A stretch of DNA of 64,000 nt from Hippophae tibetana. Its lineage: Eukaryota; Streptophyta; Magnoliopsida; Rosales; Elaeagnaceae. This document shows, piece after piece, positions 1 to 13,300 of the stretch (position 1 is its first letter; each line of letters starts with the position of its first letter). A program made the translations under genes and the position numbers. Below the pieces are notes generated by a model. It saw only the letters and a program-made list of their open reading frames with translations, was not told the DNA's origin and ran no database searches. Where the stretch lies: contig CM072801.1 of NCBI GenBank assembly GCA_037013495.1, positions 111,049,816 to 111,113,815 on the forward strand, written 5' to 3'.

Positions 1-3000
1 TTCAATACTTCTTATTCGTTTGTGTTCTAGGGTTCTTACGTTGACCGCAAAAGGGATTCGCATCGTTTGGGATAATAGACTTGGTTGCGGAAAATAGTGT
101 ATCTATCTTCACATATCTATTTTTGAATTTTAGATTTAAAATATTTTGTGCTTTGGAGGCTTTCTCCTCTCTTCAGTCACAAATTTCAGAAGCAGAAAGA
201 AATGGTGTTCTTAAAGTATTGTCTTTTATTTCAATTTTGTTGACATTGTTTTCCACTTTGGATTTCATATCTTATTTTTATTTAAAATCTCGTTATCTTT
301 TACTTTTCTTTGTTTTATGTGTTCCACCTTTCTTTCTTCTTGAGAAAAACAAGAGAGCTAATACAGTTCACAGTGGAAAAACAAAAAGAAGGTATTAATT
401 GCGGTTGTAACTTCAAATTGTTATAACTTTTAATTTGTCCATCGAAATGAGTCCTACAACATATCAAATCTGAAGCTCGTTCCGATACCTAAAAACGCAC
501 CGTAGCAATAGTATATATCCCCACCTTTGTCAACCCAAATTTCATGGTTCATACTACATAATGATGTCTTAAACTTTGGTCGCACCTTATTTCGTTGTAA
601 TCTGTTCTTGCGCTTTAGGATTTCAATTTGTTCATCTTAGCCATATTTTAGCAATTCACTACTTCTTATTCCTTTGTGTTCCAGGGTTCTTAGGTTGTCT
701 GCAAAAGGGATTCGCATCGTTTTGGGATAATAGACTTGGTTGCTGAAAATAGTGTATCTATCATCACATATCTATTTTTTGAATTTTAGATTTAAAAAAA
801 TTTGTGCTTTGGAGGTTTTCTCCTCTCTTCAGTCACAAATTTCAAAAACAGAAAGATATTGTGTCCTTAAAGTCTTGTCTTTTATTTCAATTTTGTTGAC
901 ATTGTTTTCCACTTTGGATTTCATATCTTATTTTTCTTTAAAATCTCGTTATCTTTTTCCTTTCTTTGTTTTATGTGTTCCACCTTTCTTTCTTATTGAG
1001 AAAAACAAGAGAGCTAATACCGTTCACAGTGGAAAAACAAAAAGAAGGTATTAATTGTGGTTGTAACTTTAAATTGTTATAAGTTTTAATTTGTCCATCG
1101 AAATGAGTACTATAACATATCAAATCTGAAGCTCGTTCCGATACCTAAAAACGCACCGTAGCAATAGTATATATCCCCACCTTTGTCAACCCAAATTTCA
1201 TGGTTCATACTACATAATGATGTCTTAAACTTTGGTCGCACCTTATTTCGTTGTAATCTGTTCTTGCGCTTTAGGATTTCAATTTGTTCATCTTAGCCAT
1301 ATTTTAGCAATTCACTACTTCTTATTCCTTTGTGTTCCAGGGTTCTTAGGTTGTCCGCAAAAGGGATTCGCATCGTTTGGGATAATAGACTTGGTTGCGG
1401 AAAATAGTGTATCTATCTTCACATATCTATTTTTTGAATTTTAGATTTAAAAAATTTTGTGCTTTGGAGGTTTTCTCCTCTCTTCAGTCACAAATTTCAG
1501 AAGCAGAAAGAAATTGTGTTCTTAAAGTATTGTCTTTTATTTCAATTTTGTTGACATTGTTTTCCACTTTGGATTTCATATCTTATTTTTCTTTAAAATC
1601 TCGTTATCTTTTACTTTTCTTTGTTTTATGTGTTCCACCTTTCTTTCTTCTTGAGAAAAACAAGAGAGCTAATACAGTTCACAGTGGAAAAACAAAAAGA
1701 AGGTATTAATTGTGGTTGTAACTTCAACTTGTTATAACTTTTAATTTGTCCATCGAAATGAGTACTATAACATATAAAATCTGAAGCTCGTTCCGATACC
1801 TAAAAACGCACCGTAGCAATAGTATATATCCCGACTTTTGTCAACCCAAATTTCATGGTTCATACTACATAATGATGTCTTAAACTTTGGTCGCACCTTA
1901 TTTCGTTGTAATCTGTTCTTGCGCTTTAGGATTTCAATTTGTTCATCTTAGCCATATTTTAGCAATTCAATACTTCTTATTCCTTTGTGTTCCAGGGTTC
2001 TTAGGTTGTCCGCAAAAGGGATTCGCATCGTTTGGGATAATAGACTTGGTTGCTGAAAATAGTGTATCTATCTGCAAATATCTATTTTTGAATTTTAGAT
2101 TTAAAATATTTTGTGCTTTGGAGGCTTTCTCCTCTCTTCAGTCACAAATTTCAGAAGCAGAAAGAAATTGTGTTCTTAAAGTATTGTCTTTTATTTCAAT
2201 TTTGTTGACATTGTTTTCCACTTTGGATTTCATATCTTATTTTTCTTTAAAATCTCGTTATCTTTTACTTTTCTTTGTTTTATGTGTTCCACCTTTCTTT
2301 CTTCTTGTGAAAAACAAGAGAGCTAATATAGTTCACAGTGGAAAAACAAAAAGAAGGTATTAATTGTGGTTGTAACTTCAAATTGTTATAACTTTTAATT
2401 TGTCCATCGAAATGAGTACTATAACATATCAAATCTGATGCTCGTTCCGATACCTAAAAACGCACCGTAGCAATAGTATATATCCCCACTTTTGTCAACC
2501 CAAATTTCATGGTTCATACTACATAATGATGTCTTAAACTTTGGTCGCACCTTATTTCGTTGTAATCTGTTCTTGCTCTTTAGGATTTCAATTTGTTCAT
2601 CTTAGCCATATTTTAGCAATTCAATACTTCTTATTCCTTTGTGTTCCAGGGTTCTTACGTTGTCCGCAAAAGGGATTCGCATTGTTTGGGATAATAGACT
2701 TGGTTGCTGAAAATAGTGTATCTATCTTCACATATCTATTTTTTGAATTTTAGATTTAAAAACTTTTGTGCTTTGGAGGTTTTCTCCTCTCTTCAGTCAC
2801 AAATTTCAAAAACAGAAAGAAATTGTGTCCTTAAAGTCTTGTCTTTTATTTCAATTTTGTTGACATTGTTTTCCACTTTGGATTTCATATCTTATTTTGC
2901 TTTAAAATCTCTTTATCTTTTTGCTTTCTTTGTTTTATGTGTTCCACCTTTCTTTCTTCTTGAGAAAAACAAGGGAGCTAATACAGTTCACAATGGAAAA

Positions 3001-6000
3001 ACAAAAAGAAGGTATTAATTGTGGTTGTACCTTCAAATTGTTATAATTTTTAATTTGTCCATCGAAATGAGTACCATAACATATCAAATCTGAAGCTCGT
3101 TCCGATACCTAAAAACGCACCGTAGCAATAGTATATATCCCCACTTTTGTCAACCCAAATTTCATGGTTCATACTACATAATGATGTCTTAAACTTTGGT
3201 CGCACCTTATTTCGTTGTAATCTCTTCTTGCGCTTTAGGATTTCAATTTGTTCATCTTAGCCATATTTTAGCAATTCAATACTTCTTATTCCTTTGTGTT
3301 CCAGGGTTCTTGGGTTGTCCGCAAAAGGGATTCGCATCGTTTGGGATAATAGACTTGGTTGCTGAAAATAGTGTATCTATCTTCACATATCTATTTTTGA
3401 ATTTTAGATTTAAAAAATTTTGTGCTTTGGAGGCTTTCTCCTCTCTTCAGTCACAAATTTCAAAAACAGAAAGAAATTGTGTCCTTAAAGTCTTGTCTTT
3501 TATTTCAATTTTGTTGACATTGTTTTCCACTTTGGATTTCATATCTTATTTTTCTTTAAAATCTCGTTATCTTTTACTTTTCTTTGTTTTATGTGTTCCA
3601 CCTTTCTTTCTTCTTGTGAAAAACAAGAGAGCTAATATAGTTCACAGTGGAAAAACAAAAAGAAGGTATTAATTGTGGTTGTAACTTCAAATTGTTGTAA
3701 CTTTTAATTTGTCCATCGAAATGAGTACTATAACATATCAAATCTGATGCTCGTTCCGATACCTAAAAACGCACCGTAGCAATAGTATATATCCCCACTT
3801 TTGTCAACCCAAATTTCATGGTTCATACTACATAATGATGTCTTAAACTTTGGTCGCACCTTATTTCGTTGTAATCTGTTCTTGCTCTTTAGGATTTCAA
3901 TTTGTTCATATTAGCCATATTTTAGCAATTCAATACTTCTTATTCCTTTGTGTTCCAGGGTTCTTACGTTGTCCGCAAAAGGGATTCGCATTGTTTGGGA
4001 TAATAGACTTGGTTGCTGAAAATAGTGTATCTATCTTCACATATCTATTTTTTGAATTTTAGATTTAAAAACTTTTGTGCTTTGGAGGTTTTCTCCTCTC
4101 TTCAGTCACAAATTTCAAAAACAGAAAGAAATTGTGTCCTTAAAGTCTTGTCTTTTATTTCAATTTTGTTGACATTGTTTTCCACTTTGGATTTCATATC
4201 TTATTTTGCTTTAAAATCTCTTTATCTTTTTGCTTTCTTTGTTTTATGTGTTCCACCTTTCTTTCTTCTTGAGAAAAACAAGGGAGCTAATACAGTTCAC
4301 AATGGAAAAACAAAAAGAAGGTATTAATTGTGGTTGTACCTTCAAATTGTTATAATTTTTAATTTGTCCATCGAAATGAGTACCATAACATATCAAATCT
4401 GAAGCTCGTTCCGATACCTAAAAACGCACTGTAGCAATAGTATATATCCCCACTTTTGTCAGCCCAATTTTCATGGTTCATACTACATAATGATGTCTTA
4501 AACTTTGGTCGCACCTTATTTCGTTGTAATCTCTTCTTGCGCTTTAGGATTTCAATTTGTTCATCTTAGCCATATTTTAGCAATTCAATACTTCTTATTC
4601 CATTGTGCTCCAGGGTTCTTAGGTTGTCTGCAAAAGGGATTCGCATCGTTTGGGATAATAGACTTGGTTGCTGAAAATAGTGTATCTATCTTCACATATC
4701 TATTTTGGAATTTTAGATTTAAAAAATTTTGTGCTTTGGAGGCTTTCTCCTCTCTTCAGTCACAAATTTCAAAAACAGAAAGAAATTGTGTCCTTAAAGT
4801 CTTGTCTTTTATTTCAATTTTGTTGACATTGTTTTCCACTTTGGATTTCATATCTTATTTTTCTTTAAAATCTCGTTATCTTTTACTTTTCTTTGTTTTA
4901 TGTGTTCCACCTTTCTTTCTTCTTGAGAAAAAAAAGAGAGCTAATACAGTTCACAGTGGAAAAACAAAAAGAAGGTATTAATTGTGGTTGTAACTTCAAA
5001 TTGTTATAACTTTTAATTTGTCCATCGAAATGAGTACTATAACATATCAAATCTGAAGCTCGTTCCGATACCTAAAAACGCACCGTAGCAATAGTATATA
5101 TCCCGACTTTTGTCAACCCAAATTTCATGGTTCATACTACATAATGATGTCTTAAACTTTGGTCGCACCTTATTTCGTTGTAATCTGTTCTTGCGGTTTA
5201 TGATTTCAATTTGTTCATCTTAGCCATATTTTAGCAATTCAATACTTCTTATTCCTTTGTGTTCGAGGGTTCTTAGGATGTCCGAAAAAGGGATTCGCAT
5301 CGTTAGGGATAAGAGACTTGGTTGCTGAAAATAGTGTATCTATCTTCACATATCTATTTTTGAATTTTAGATTTAAAAAATTTTGTGCTTTGGAGGCTTT
5401 CTCCTCTCTTCAGTCACAAATTTCAAAAACAGAAAGAAATTGTGTCCTTAAAGTCTTGTCTTTTATTTCAATTTTGTTGACATTGTTTTCCACTTTGGAT
5501 TTCATATCTTATTTTTCTTTAAAATCTCGTTATCTTTTACTTTTCTTTGTTTTATGTGTTCCACCTTTCTTTCTTCTTGTGAAAAACAAGAGAGCTAATA
5601 TAGTTCACAGTGGAAAAACAAAAAGAAGGTATTAATTGTGGTTGTAACTTCAAATTGTTATAACTTTTAATTTGTCCATCGAAATGAGTACTATAACATA
5701 TCAAATCTGAAGCTCGTTCCGATACCTAAAAACGCACCGTAGCAATAGTATATATCCCCACTTTTGTCAACCCAAATTTCATGGTTCATACTACATAATG
5801 ATGTCTTAAACTTTGGTCGCACCTTATTTCGTTGTAATCTGTTCTTGCTCTTTAGGATTTCAATTTGTTCATATTAGCCATATTTTAGCAATTCAATACT
5901 TCTTATTCCTTTGTGTTCCAGGGTTCTTACGTTGTCCGCAAAAGGGATTCGCATTGTTTGGGATAATAGACTTGGTTGCTGAAAATAGTGTATCTATCTT

Positions 6001-9000
6001 CACATATCTATTTTTTGAATTTTAGATTTAAAAACTTTTGTGCTTTGGAGGTTTTCTCCTCTCTTCAGTCACAAATTTCAAAAACAGAAAGAAATTGTGT
6101 CCTTAAAGTCTTGTCTTTTATTTCAATTTTGTTGACATTGTTTTCCACTTTGGATTTCATATCTTATTTTGCTTTAAAATCTCTTTATCTTTTTGCTTTC
6201 TTTGTTTTATGTGTTCCACCTTTCTTTCTTCTTGAGAAAAACAAGGGAGCTAATACAATTCACAATGGAAAAACAAAAAGAAGGTATTAATTGTGGTTGT
6301 ACCTTCAAATTGTTATAATTTTTAATTTGTCCATCGAAATGAGTACCATAACATATCAAATCTGAAGCTCGTTCCGATACCTAAAAACGCACCGTAGCAA
6401 TAGTATATATCCCCACTTTTGTCAGCCCAAATTTCATGGTTCATACTACATAATGATGTCTTAAACTTTGCTCGCACCTTATTTCGTTGTAATCTCTTCT
6501 TGCGCTTTAGGATTTCAATTTGTTCATCTTAGCCATATTTTAGCAATTCAATACTTCTTATTCCTTTGTGCTCCAGGGTTATTAGGTTGTCTGCAAAAGG
6601 GATTCGCATCGTTTGGGATAATAGACTTGGTTGCTGAAAATAGTGTATCTATCTTCACATATCTATTTTTGAATTTTAGATTTAAAAAATTTTGTGCTTT
6701 GGAGGCTTTCTCCTCTCTTCAGTCACAAATTTCAAAAACAGAAAGAAATTGTGTCCTTAAAGTCTTGTCTTTTATTTCAATTTTGTTGACATTGTTTTCC
6801 ACTTTGGATTTCATATCTTATTTTTCTTTAAAATCTCGTTATCTTTTACTTTTCTTTGTTTTATGTGTTCCACCTTTCTTTCTTCTTGAGAAAAACAAGA
6901 GAGCTAATACAGTTCACAGTGGAAAAACAAAAAGAAGGTATTAATTGTGGTTGTAACTTCAAATTGTTATAACTTTTAATTTGTCCATCGAAATGAGTAC
7001 TATAACATATCAAATCTGAAGCTCGTTCCGATACCTAAAAACGCACCGTAGCAATAGTATATATCCCCACTTTTGTCAACCCAAATTTCATGGTTCATAC
7101 TACATAATGATGTCTTAAACTTTGGTCGCACCTTATTTCGTTGTAATCTGTTCTTGCGCTTTATGATTTCAATTTGTTCATCTTAGCCATATTTTAGCAA
7201 TTCAATATTTCTTATTCCTTTGTGTTCCAGGGTTCTTAGGATGTCCGAAAAAGGGATTCGCATCGTTAGGGATAAGAGACTTGGTTGCTGAAAATAGTGT
7301 ATCTATCTTCACATATCTATTTTTGAATTTTAGATTTAAAAAATTTTGTGCTTCGGAGGCTTTCTCCTCTCTTCAGTCACAAATTTCAAAAACAGAAAGA
7401 AATTGTGTCCTTAAAGTCTTGTCTTTTATTTCAATTTTGTTGACATTGTTTTCCACTTTGGATTTCATATCTTATTTTTCTTTAAAATCTCGTTATCTTT
7501 TACTTTTCTTTGTTTTATGTGTTCCACCTTTCTTTCTTCTTGTGAAAAACAAGAGAGCTAATATAGTTCACAGTGGAAAAACAAAAAGAAGGTATTAATT
7601 GTGGTTGTAACTTCAAATTGTTATAACTTTTAATTTGTCCATCGAAATGAGTACTATAACATATCAAATCTGAAGCTCGTTCCGATACCTAAAAACGCAC
7701 CGTAGCAATAGTATATATCCCGACTTTTGTCAACCCAAATTTCATGGTTCATACTACATAATGATGTCTTAAACTTTGGTCGCACCTTATTTCATTGTAA
7801 TCAGTTCTTGCGCTTTATGATTTCAATTTGTTCATCTTAGCCATATTTTAGCAATTCAATACTTCTTATTCCTTTGTGTTCTAGGGTTCTTAGGATGTCC
7901 AAAAAAGGGATTCGCATCGTTAGGGATAAGAGACTTGGTTGCTGAAAATAGTGTATCTATCTTCACATATCTATTTTTGAATTTTAGATTTAAAAAATTT
8001 TGTGCTTTGGAGGCTTTCTCCTCTCTTCAGTCACAAATTTCAAAAACAGAAAGAAATTGTGTCCTTAAAGTCTTGTCTTTTATTTCAATTTTGTTGACAT
8101 TGTTTTCCACTTTGGATTTCATATCTTATTTTTCTTTAAAATCTCGTTATCTTTTACTTTTCTTTGTTTTATGTGTTCCACCTTTCTTTCTTCTTGTGAA
8201 AAACAAGAGAGCTAATATAGTTCACAGTGGAAAAACAAAAAGAAGGTATTAATTGTGGTTGTAACTTCAAATTGTTATAACTTTTAATTTGTCCATCGAA
8301 ATGAGTACTATAACATATCAAATCTGAAGCTCGTTCCGATACCTAAAAACGCACCGTAGCAATAGTATATATCCCCACTTTTGTCAACCCAAATTTCATG
8401 GTTCATACTACATAATGATGTCTTAAACTTTGGTCGCACCTTATTTCGTTGTAATCTGTTCTTGCTCTTTAGGATTTCAATTTGTTCATATTAGCCATAT
8501 TTTAGCAATTCAATACTTCTTATTCCTTTGTGTTCCAGGGTTCTTACGTTGTCCGCAAAAGGGATTCGCATTGTTTGGGATAATAGACTTGGTTGCTGAA
8601 TATAGTGTATCTATCTTCACATATCTATTTTTTGAATTTTAGATTTAAAAACTTTTGTGCTTTGGAGGTTTTCTCCTCTCTTCAGTCACAAATTTCAAAA
8701 ACAGAAAGAAATTGTGTCCTTAAAGTCTTGTCTTTTATTTCAATTTTGTTGACATTGTTTTCCACTTTGGATTTCATATCTTATTTTGCTTTAAAATCTC
8801 TTTATCTTTTTGCTTTCTTTGTATTATGTGTTCCACCTTTCTTTCTTCTTGAGAAAAACAAGGGAGCTAATACAGTTCACAATGGAAAAACAAAAAGAAG
8901 GTATTAATTGTGGTTGTACCTTCAAATTGTTATAATTTTTAATTTGTCCATCGAAATGAGTACCATAACATATCAAATCTGAAGCTCGTTCCGATACCTA

Positions 9001-9945
9001 AAAACGCACCGTAGCAATAGTATATATCCCCACTTTTGTCAACCCAAATTTCATGGTTCATACTACATAATGATGTCTTAAACTTTGGTCGCACCTTATT
9101 TCGTTGTAATCTCTTCTTGCGCTTTAGGATTTCAATTTGTTCATCTTAGCCATATTTTAGCAATTCAATACTTCTTATTCCGTTGTGCTCCAGGGTTCTT
9201 AGGTTGTCCGCAAAAGGGATTCGCATCGTTTGGGATAATAGACTTGGTTGCTGAAAATAGTGTATCTATCTTCACATATCTATTTTTGAATTTTAAATTT
9301 TAAAAAATTTTGTGCTTTGGAGGCTTTCTCCTCTCTTCAGTCACAAATTTCAAAAACAGAAAGAAATTGTGTCCTTAAAGTCTTGTCTTTTATTTCAATT
9401 TTGTTTACATTGTTTTCCACTTTGGTTTCATATCTTATTTTTCTTTAAAATCTCGTTATCTTTTACTTTTCTTTGTTTTATGTGTTCCACCTTTCTTTCT
9501 TCTTGAGAAAAACAAGAGAGCTAATACAGTTCACAGTGGAAAAACAAAAAGAAAGTATTAATTGTGGTTGTAACTTCAAATTGTTATAACTTTTAATTTG
9601 TCCATCGAAATGAGTACTATAACATATCAAATCTGAAGCTCGTTCCGATACCTAAAAACGCACCGTAGCAATATTATATATCCCGACTTTTGTCAACCCA
9701 AATTTAATGGTTCATACTACATAATGATGTCTTAAACTTTGGTCGCACCTTATTTCGTTGTAATCTGTTCTTGCTCTTTAGGATTTCAATTGGTTCATCT
9801 TAGCCATATTTTGGCAATTCAATACTTCTTATTCCTTTGTGTTCCAGGGTTCTTAGGTTGTCCGCAAAAGGGATTCGCATCGTTTGGGATAATAGACTTG
9901 GTTGCTGAAAATAGTGTATCTATCTTCACATATCTATTTTTTGAA
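1..9945 (+). repeat. Satellite array, block A (about 655-bp monomers)
   Basis: Head-to-tail tandem repeat, cut by the left window edge. The anchor word aaaatagtgtatctatc recurs at 91, 746, 1401, 2056, 2710, 3365 and 4019, giving units of 654 or 655 bp; sixteen anchors fall in this block. Block A monomers share diagnostic words that block B lacks: gcaatagtatatatcc, ctttggaggctttctcc (or ggaggttttctcc) and cttcagtcacaaatttc. The sequence is AT-rich with many A- and T-tracts. Most units contain a hydrophobic open frame of 104 to 158 codons, which I treat as non-coding. I do not recognise this family by name. No RNA gene, transposase or promoter is visible inside it. Confidence 0.97.
2541..9738 (+). 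repeat. Higher-order repeat region in block A
   Basis: One distinctive monomer type (markers: attttgctttaaaatctctt and caagggagctaatac) recurs with its anchored frame at 2704, 4013, 5976 and 8593. The spacing is 1309, 1963 and 2617 bp, that is 2, 3 and 4 monomers. A second type marked by gttagggataagagac occurs near 5303, 7266 and 7920; the last two are adjacent and look like a tandem duplication of one unit. The result is a composite repeat whose copies differ by whole monomers, as expected from unequal exchange in register. Confidence 0.85.
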
Positions 9946-10394
9946 TTTAATATTTAAAAAATTTTGTGCTTTGAAGGTTTTCTTCTCTCTTATGTCACAA
10001 ATTCCAAAAATAGAAAGAAATTATGTCCTTAAAGTCTTGTCTTTTATTTCAATTTTGTTGACATTGTTTTCTACTTTGGATTTCATATCCTATTTTTCTT
10101 TAAAATCTCGTTATCTTATTCTTTTCTTTGTGTTATGTGTTCACCTTTCTTTCTTCTTAAGAAAAACAAGAGAGCTAATACAGTTCACAGTGCAAAAACA
10201 AAAAGAAGGTATTAATTGTGGTTGTCACTTAAAATTGTTATAACTTTTAATTTATCCATCGAAATGAGTACTATAACATATCAAATCTGAAGCTCGTTCC
10301 GATACCGAAAAACGCACCGTAGCAATAGTTTATTTCCCCACTTTTGTCAACCCAAATTTCATGGTTCATACTACATATTGATGTCTTAAACTTT
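9739..10394 (+). repeat. Hybrid monomer joining block A to block B
   Basis: The left part of this unit has block A words (ttcttgctctttaggatttc, the anchor in its gctgaaaatagtgt context). From about 9,945 onward it carries block B words (gaatttaatatttaaaa, ctttgaaggttttcttc, cacaaattcc). The switch is in register, and the unit keeps the normal length. The next copies are all block B, so the boundary is a single recombination-like junction inside one monomer and not a gradual drift. Confidence 0.85.
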
Positions 10395-13300
10395 GGTGGC
10401 ACCTTATTTCGTTGTAACCACTTTTTGCTGATTACGATTTCAATTTGTTCATCTTAGCCATATTCTTAGTAATTCAATCCTTATTATTCCATTGAGTTCT
10501 AGCGTTCTTAGGTTGTCCACAAAAGGGATTTGCATCGTTTGGGATCATAACCTTGGTTGCTCAAAATAGTGTATCTATCTTCACATATCTATTTTTTGAA
10601 TTTAATATTTAAAAAAATTTGTGCTTTGAAGGTTTTCTTCTCTCTTAAGTCACAAATTCCAAAAACAGAAAGAAATTATGTCCTTAAAGTCTTGTCTTTT
10701 ATTTCAATTTTGTTGACATTGTTTTCTACTTTGGATTTCATATCTTATTTTTCTTTAAAATCTCGTTAAATTATACTTTTCTTTGTGTTATGTGTTCCAC
10801 CTTTCTTTCTTCTTGAGAAAAACAAGAGAGCTAATACAGTTCACCGTGCAAAAACAAAATCAAGGTATTAATTGTGGTTGTCACTTAAAATTGTTATAAC
10901 TTTTAAATTATCCATCGAAATGAGTACTATAACATATCAAATCTGAAGCTCGTTCCGATACCTGAAAACGCACCGTAGCAATAGTTTATTTCCCCACTTT
11001 TGTCAACCCAAATTTCATGGATCATACTACATATTGATGTCTTAAACTTTGGTGGCACCTTATTTCGTTGTAATCACTTTTTACTGATTAGCATTTCAAT
11101 TTGTTCATCTTAGCCATATTCTTAGTAATTCAATTCTTATTATTCCATTGAGTTCTAGCGTTCTTAGGTTTTCCACAAAAGGGATTTGCATCGTTTGGGA
11201 TCATAACCTTGGTTGCTCAAAATAGTGTATCTATCTTCACATATCTATTTTTTGAATTTAATATTTAAAAAAATTTGTGCTTTGAAGGTTTTCTTCTCTC
11301 TTAAGTCACAAATTCCAAAAACAGAAAGAAATTATGTCCTTAATGTCTTGTCTTTTTTTCAATTTTGTTGACATTGTTATCTAGTTTGGATTTCATATCT
11401 TATTTTTCTTTAAAATCTCGTTCTCTTATACTTTTCTTTGTGTTATGTGTTCCACCTTTCTTTCTTCTTGAGAAAAACAAGAGAGCTAATACAGTTCACA
11501 GTGCAAAAACAAAAACAAGGTATTAATTGTGGTTGTAACTTAAAATTGTTATAACTTTTAATTTGTGCATCGAAATGAGTACTATAACATATCAAATCTG
11601 AAGCTCGTTCCGATACCTAAAAACGCACCGTAGTAATAGAATATTTCCCCACTTTTGTCAACCCAAATTTCATGGTTCATATTACATAATGATGTCTTAA
11701 ACTTTGCTGGCACCTTATTTCGTTGTAATCACTTTTTGCTCATTAGGATTTGAATTTGTTCATCTTAGCCATATTCTTAGTAATTCAATCCTTATTATTC
11801 CATTGAGTTCTAGCGTTCTTAGGTTGTCCACAAAAGGGATTTGCATCGTTTGGGATCATAACCTTGGTTGCTCAAAATAGTGTATCTATCTTCACATATC
11901 TATTTTTTGAATTTAATATTTAAAAAAATTTGTGCTTTGAAGGTTTTCTTCTCTCTTAAGTCACAAATTCCAAAAACAGAAAGAAATTATGTCCTTAAAG
12001 TCTTGTCTTTTTTTTCAATTTTGTTGACATTGTTATCTACTTTGGATTTCATATCTTATTTTTCTTTAAAATCTCGTTCTCTTATAATTTTCTTTGTGTT
12101 ATGTGTTCCACCTTTCTTTCTTCTTGAGAAAAACAAGAGAGCTAATACAGTTCACAGTGCAAAAACAAAAACAAGGTATTAATTGTGGTTGTAACTTAAA
12201 ATTGTTATAACTTTTAATTTGTGCATCGAAATGAGTACTATAACATATCAAATCTGAAGCTCGTTCCGATACCTAAAAACGCACCGTAGCAATAGTTTAT
12301 TTCCCCACTTTTGTCAACCCAAATTTCATGGTTCATACTACATATTGATGTCTTAAACTTTGGTGGCACCTTATTTCGTTGTAATGACTTTTTGCTGATT
12401 AGGATTTCAATTTGTTCATCTTAGCCATATTCTTAGTAATTCAATCCTTATTATTCCATTGCGTTCTAGCGTTCTTAGGTTTTCCACAAAAGGGATTTGC
12501 ATCGTTTGGGATCATAACCTTGGTTGCTCAAAATAGTGTATCTATCTTCACATGTCTATTTTTTGAATATAATATTTAAAAAATTTTGTGCTTTGAAGGT
12601 TTTCTTCTCTCTTAAGTCACAAATTCCAAAAACAGAAAGAAATTATGTCCTTAAAGTCTTGTCTTTTATTTCAATTTTGTTGACATTGTTATCTACTTTG
12701 GATTTCATATCTTATTTTTCTTTAAAATCTCGTTATCTTATACTTTTCTTTGTGTTATGTGTTCCACCTTTCTTTCTTCTTGAGAAAAACAAGATAGCTA
12801 ATACAGTTCACATTGCAAAAACAAAAAGAAGGTATTAATTGTGGTTGTAACTTAAAATTGTTATAACTTTTAATTTGGGCATCGAAATGAGTACTATAAC
12901 ATATCAAATCGGAACCTCGTTTCGATACCTAAAAACGCACCGTAGCAAAAGAATATTACCCCACTTTTGTCAACCCAAATTTCAGGGTTCATATTACATA
13001 ATGATGTCTTAAACTTTGGTGGCACCTTATTTCGTTGTAACCACTTTTTGCTCATTACGATTTCAATTTGTTCATCTTAGCCATATTCTTAGTAATTCAA
13101 TCCTTATTATTCCATTGAGTTCTAGCGTTCTTAGGTTGTCCACAAAAGGGATTTGCATCGTTTGGGATCATAACCTTGGTTGCTCAAAATAGTGTATCTA
13201 TTTTCACATATCTATTTTTTGAATTTTATATTTAAAAAATTTTGTGCTTTGAAGGTTTTCTTCTCTCTTAAGTCACAAATTCCGAAAACAGAAAGAAATT

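Noticed and set aside
81-398. Satellite open frames (this and the repeats of it throughout 1-53,079) as real membrane-protein genes
   Set aside because: They recur with the satellite period, vary in length between monomer types, share early stops within types, and differ between blocks mainly by amino-acid-changing substitutions. No promoter, intron or homology supports a gene.
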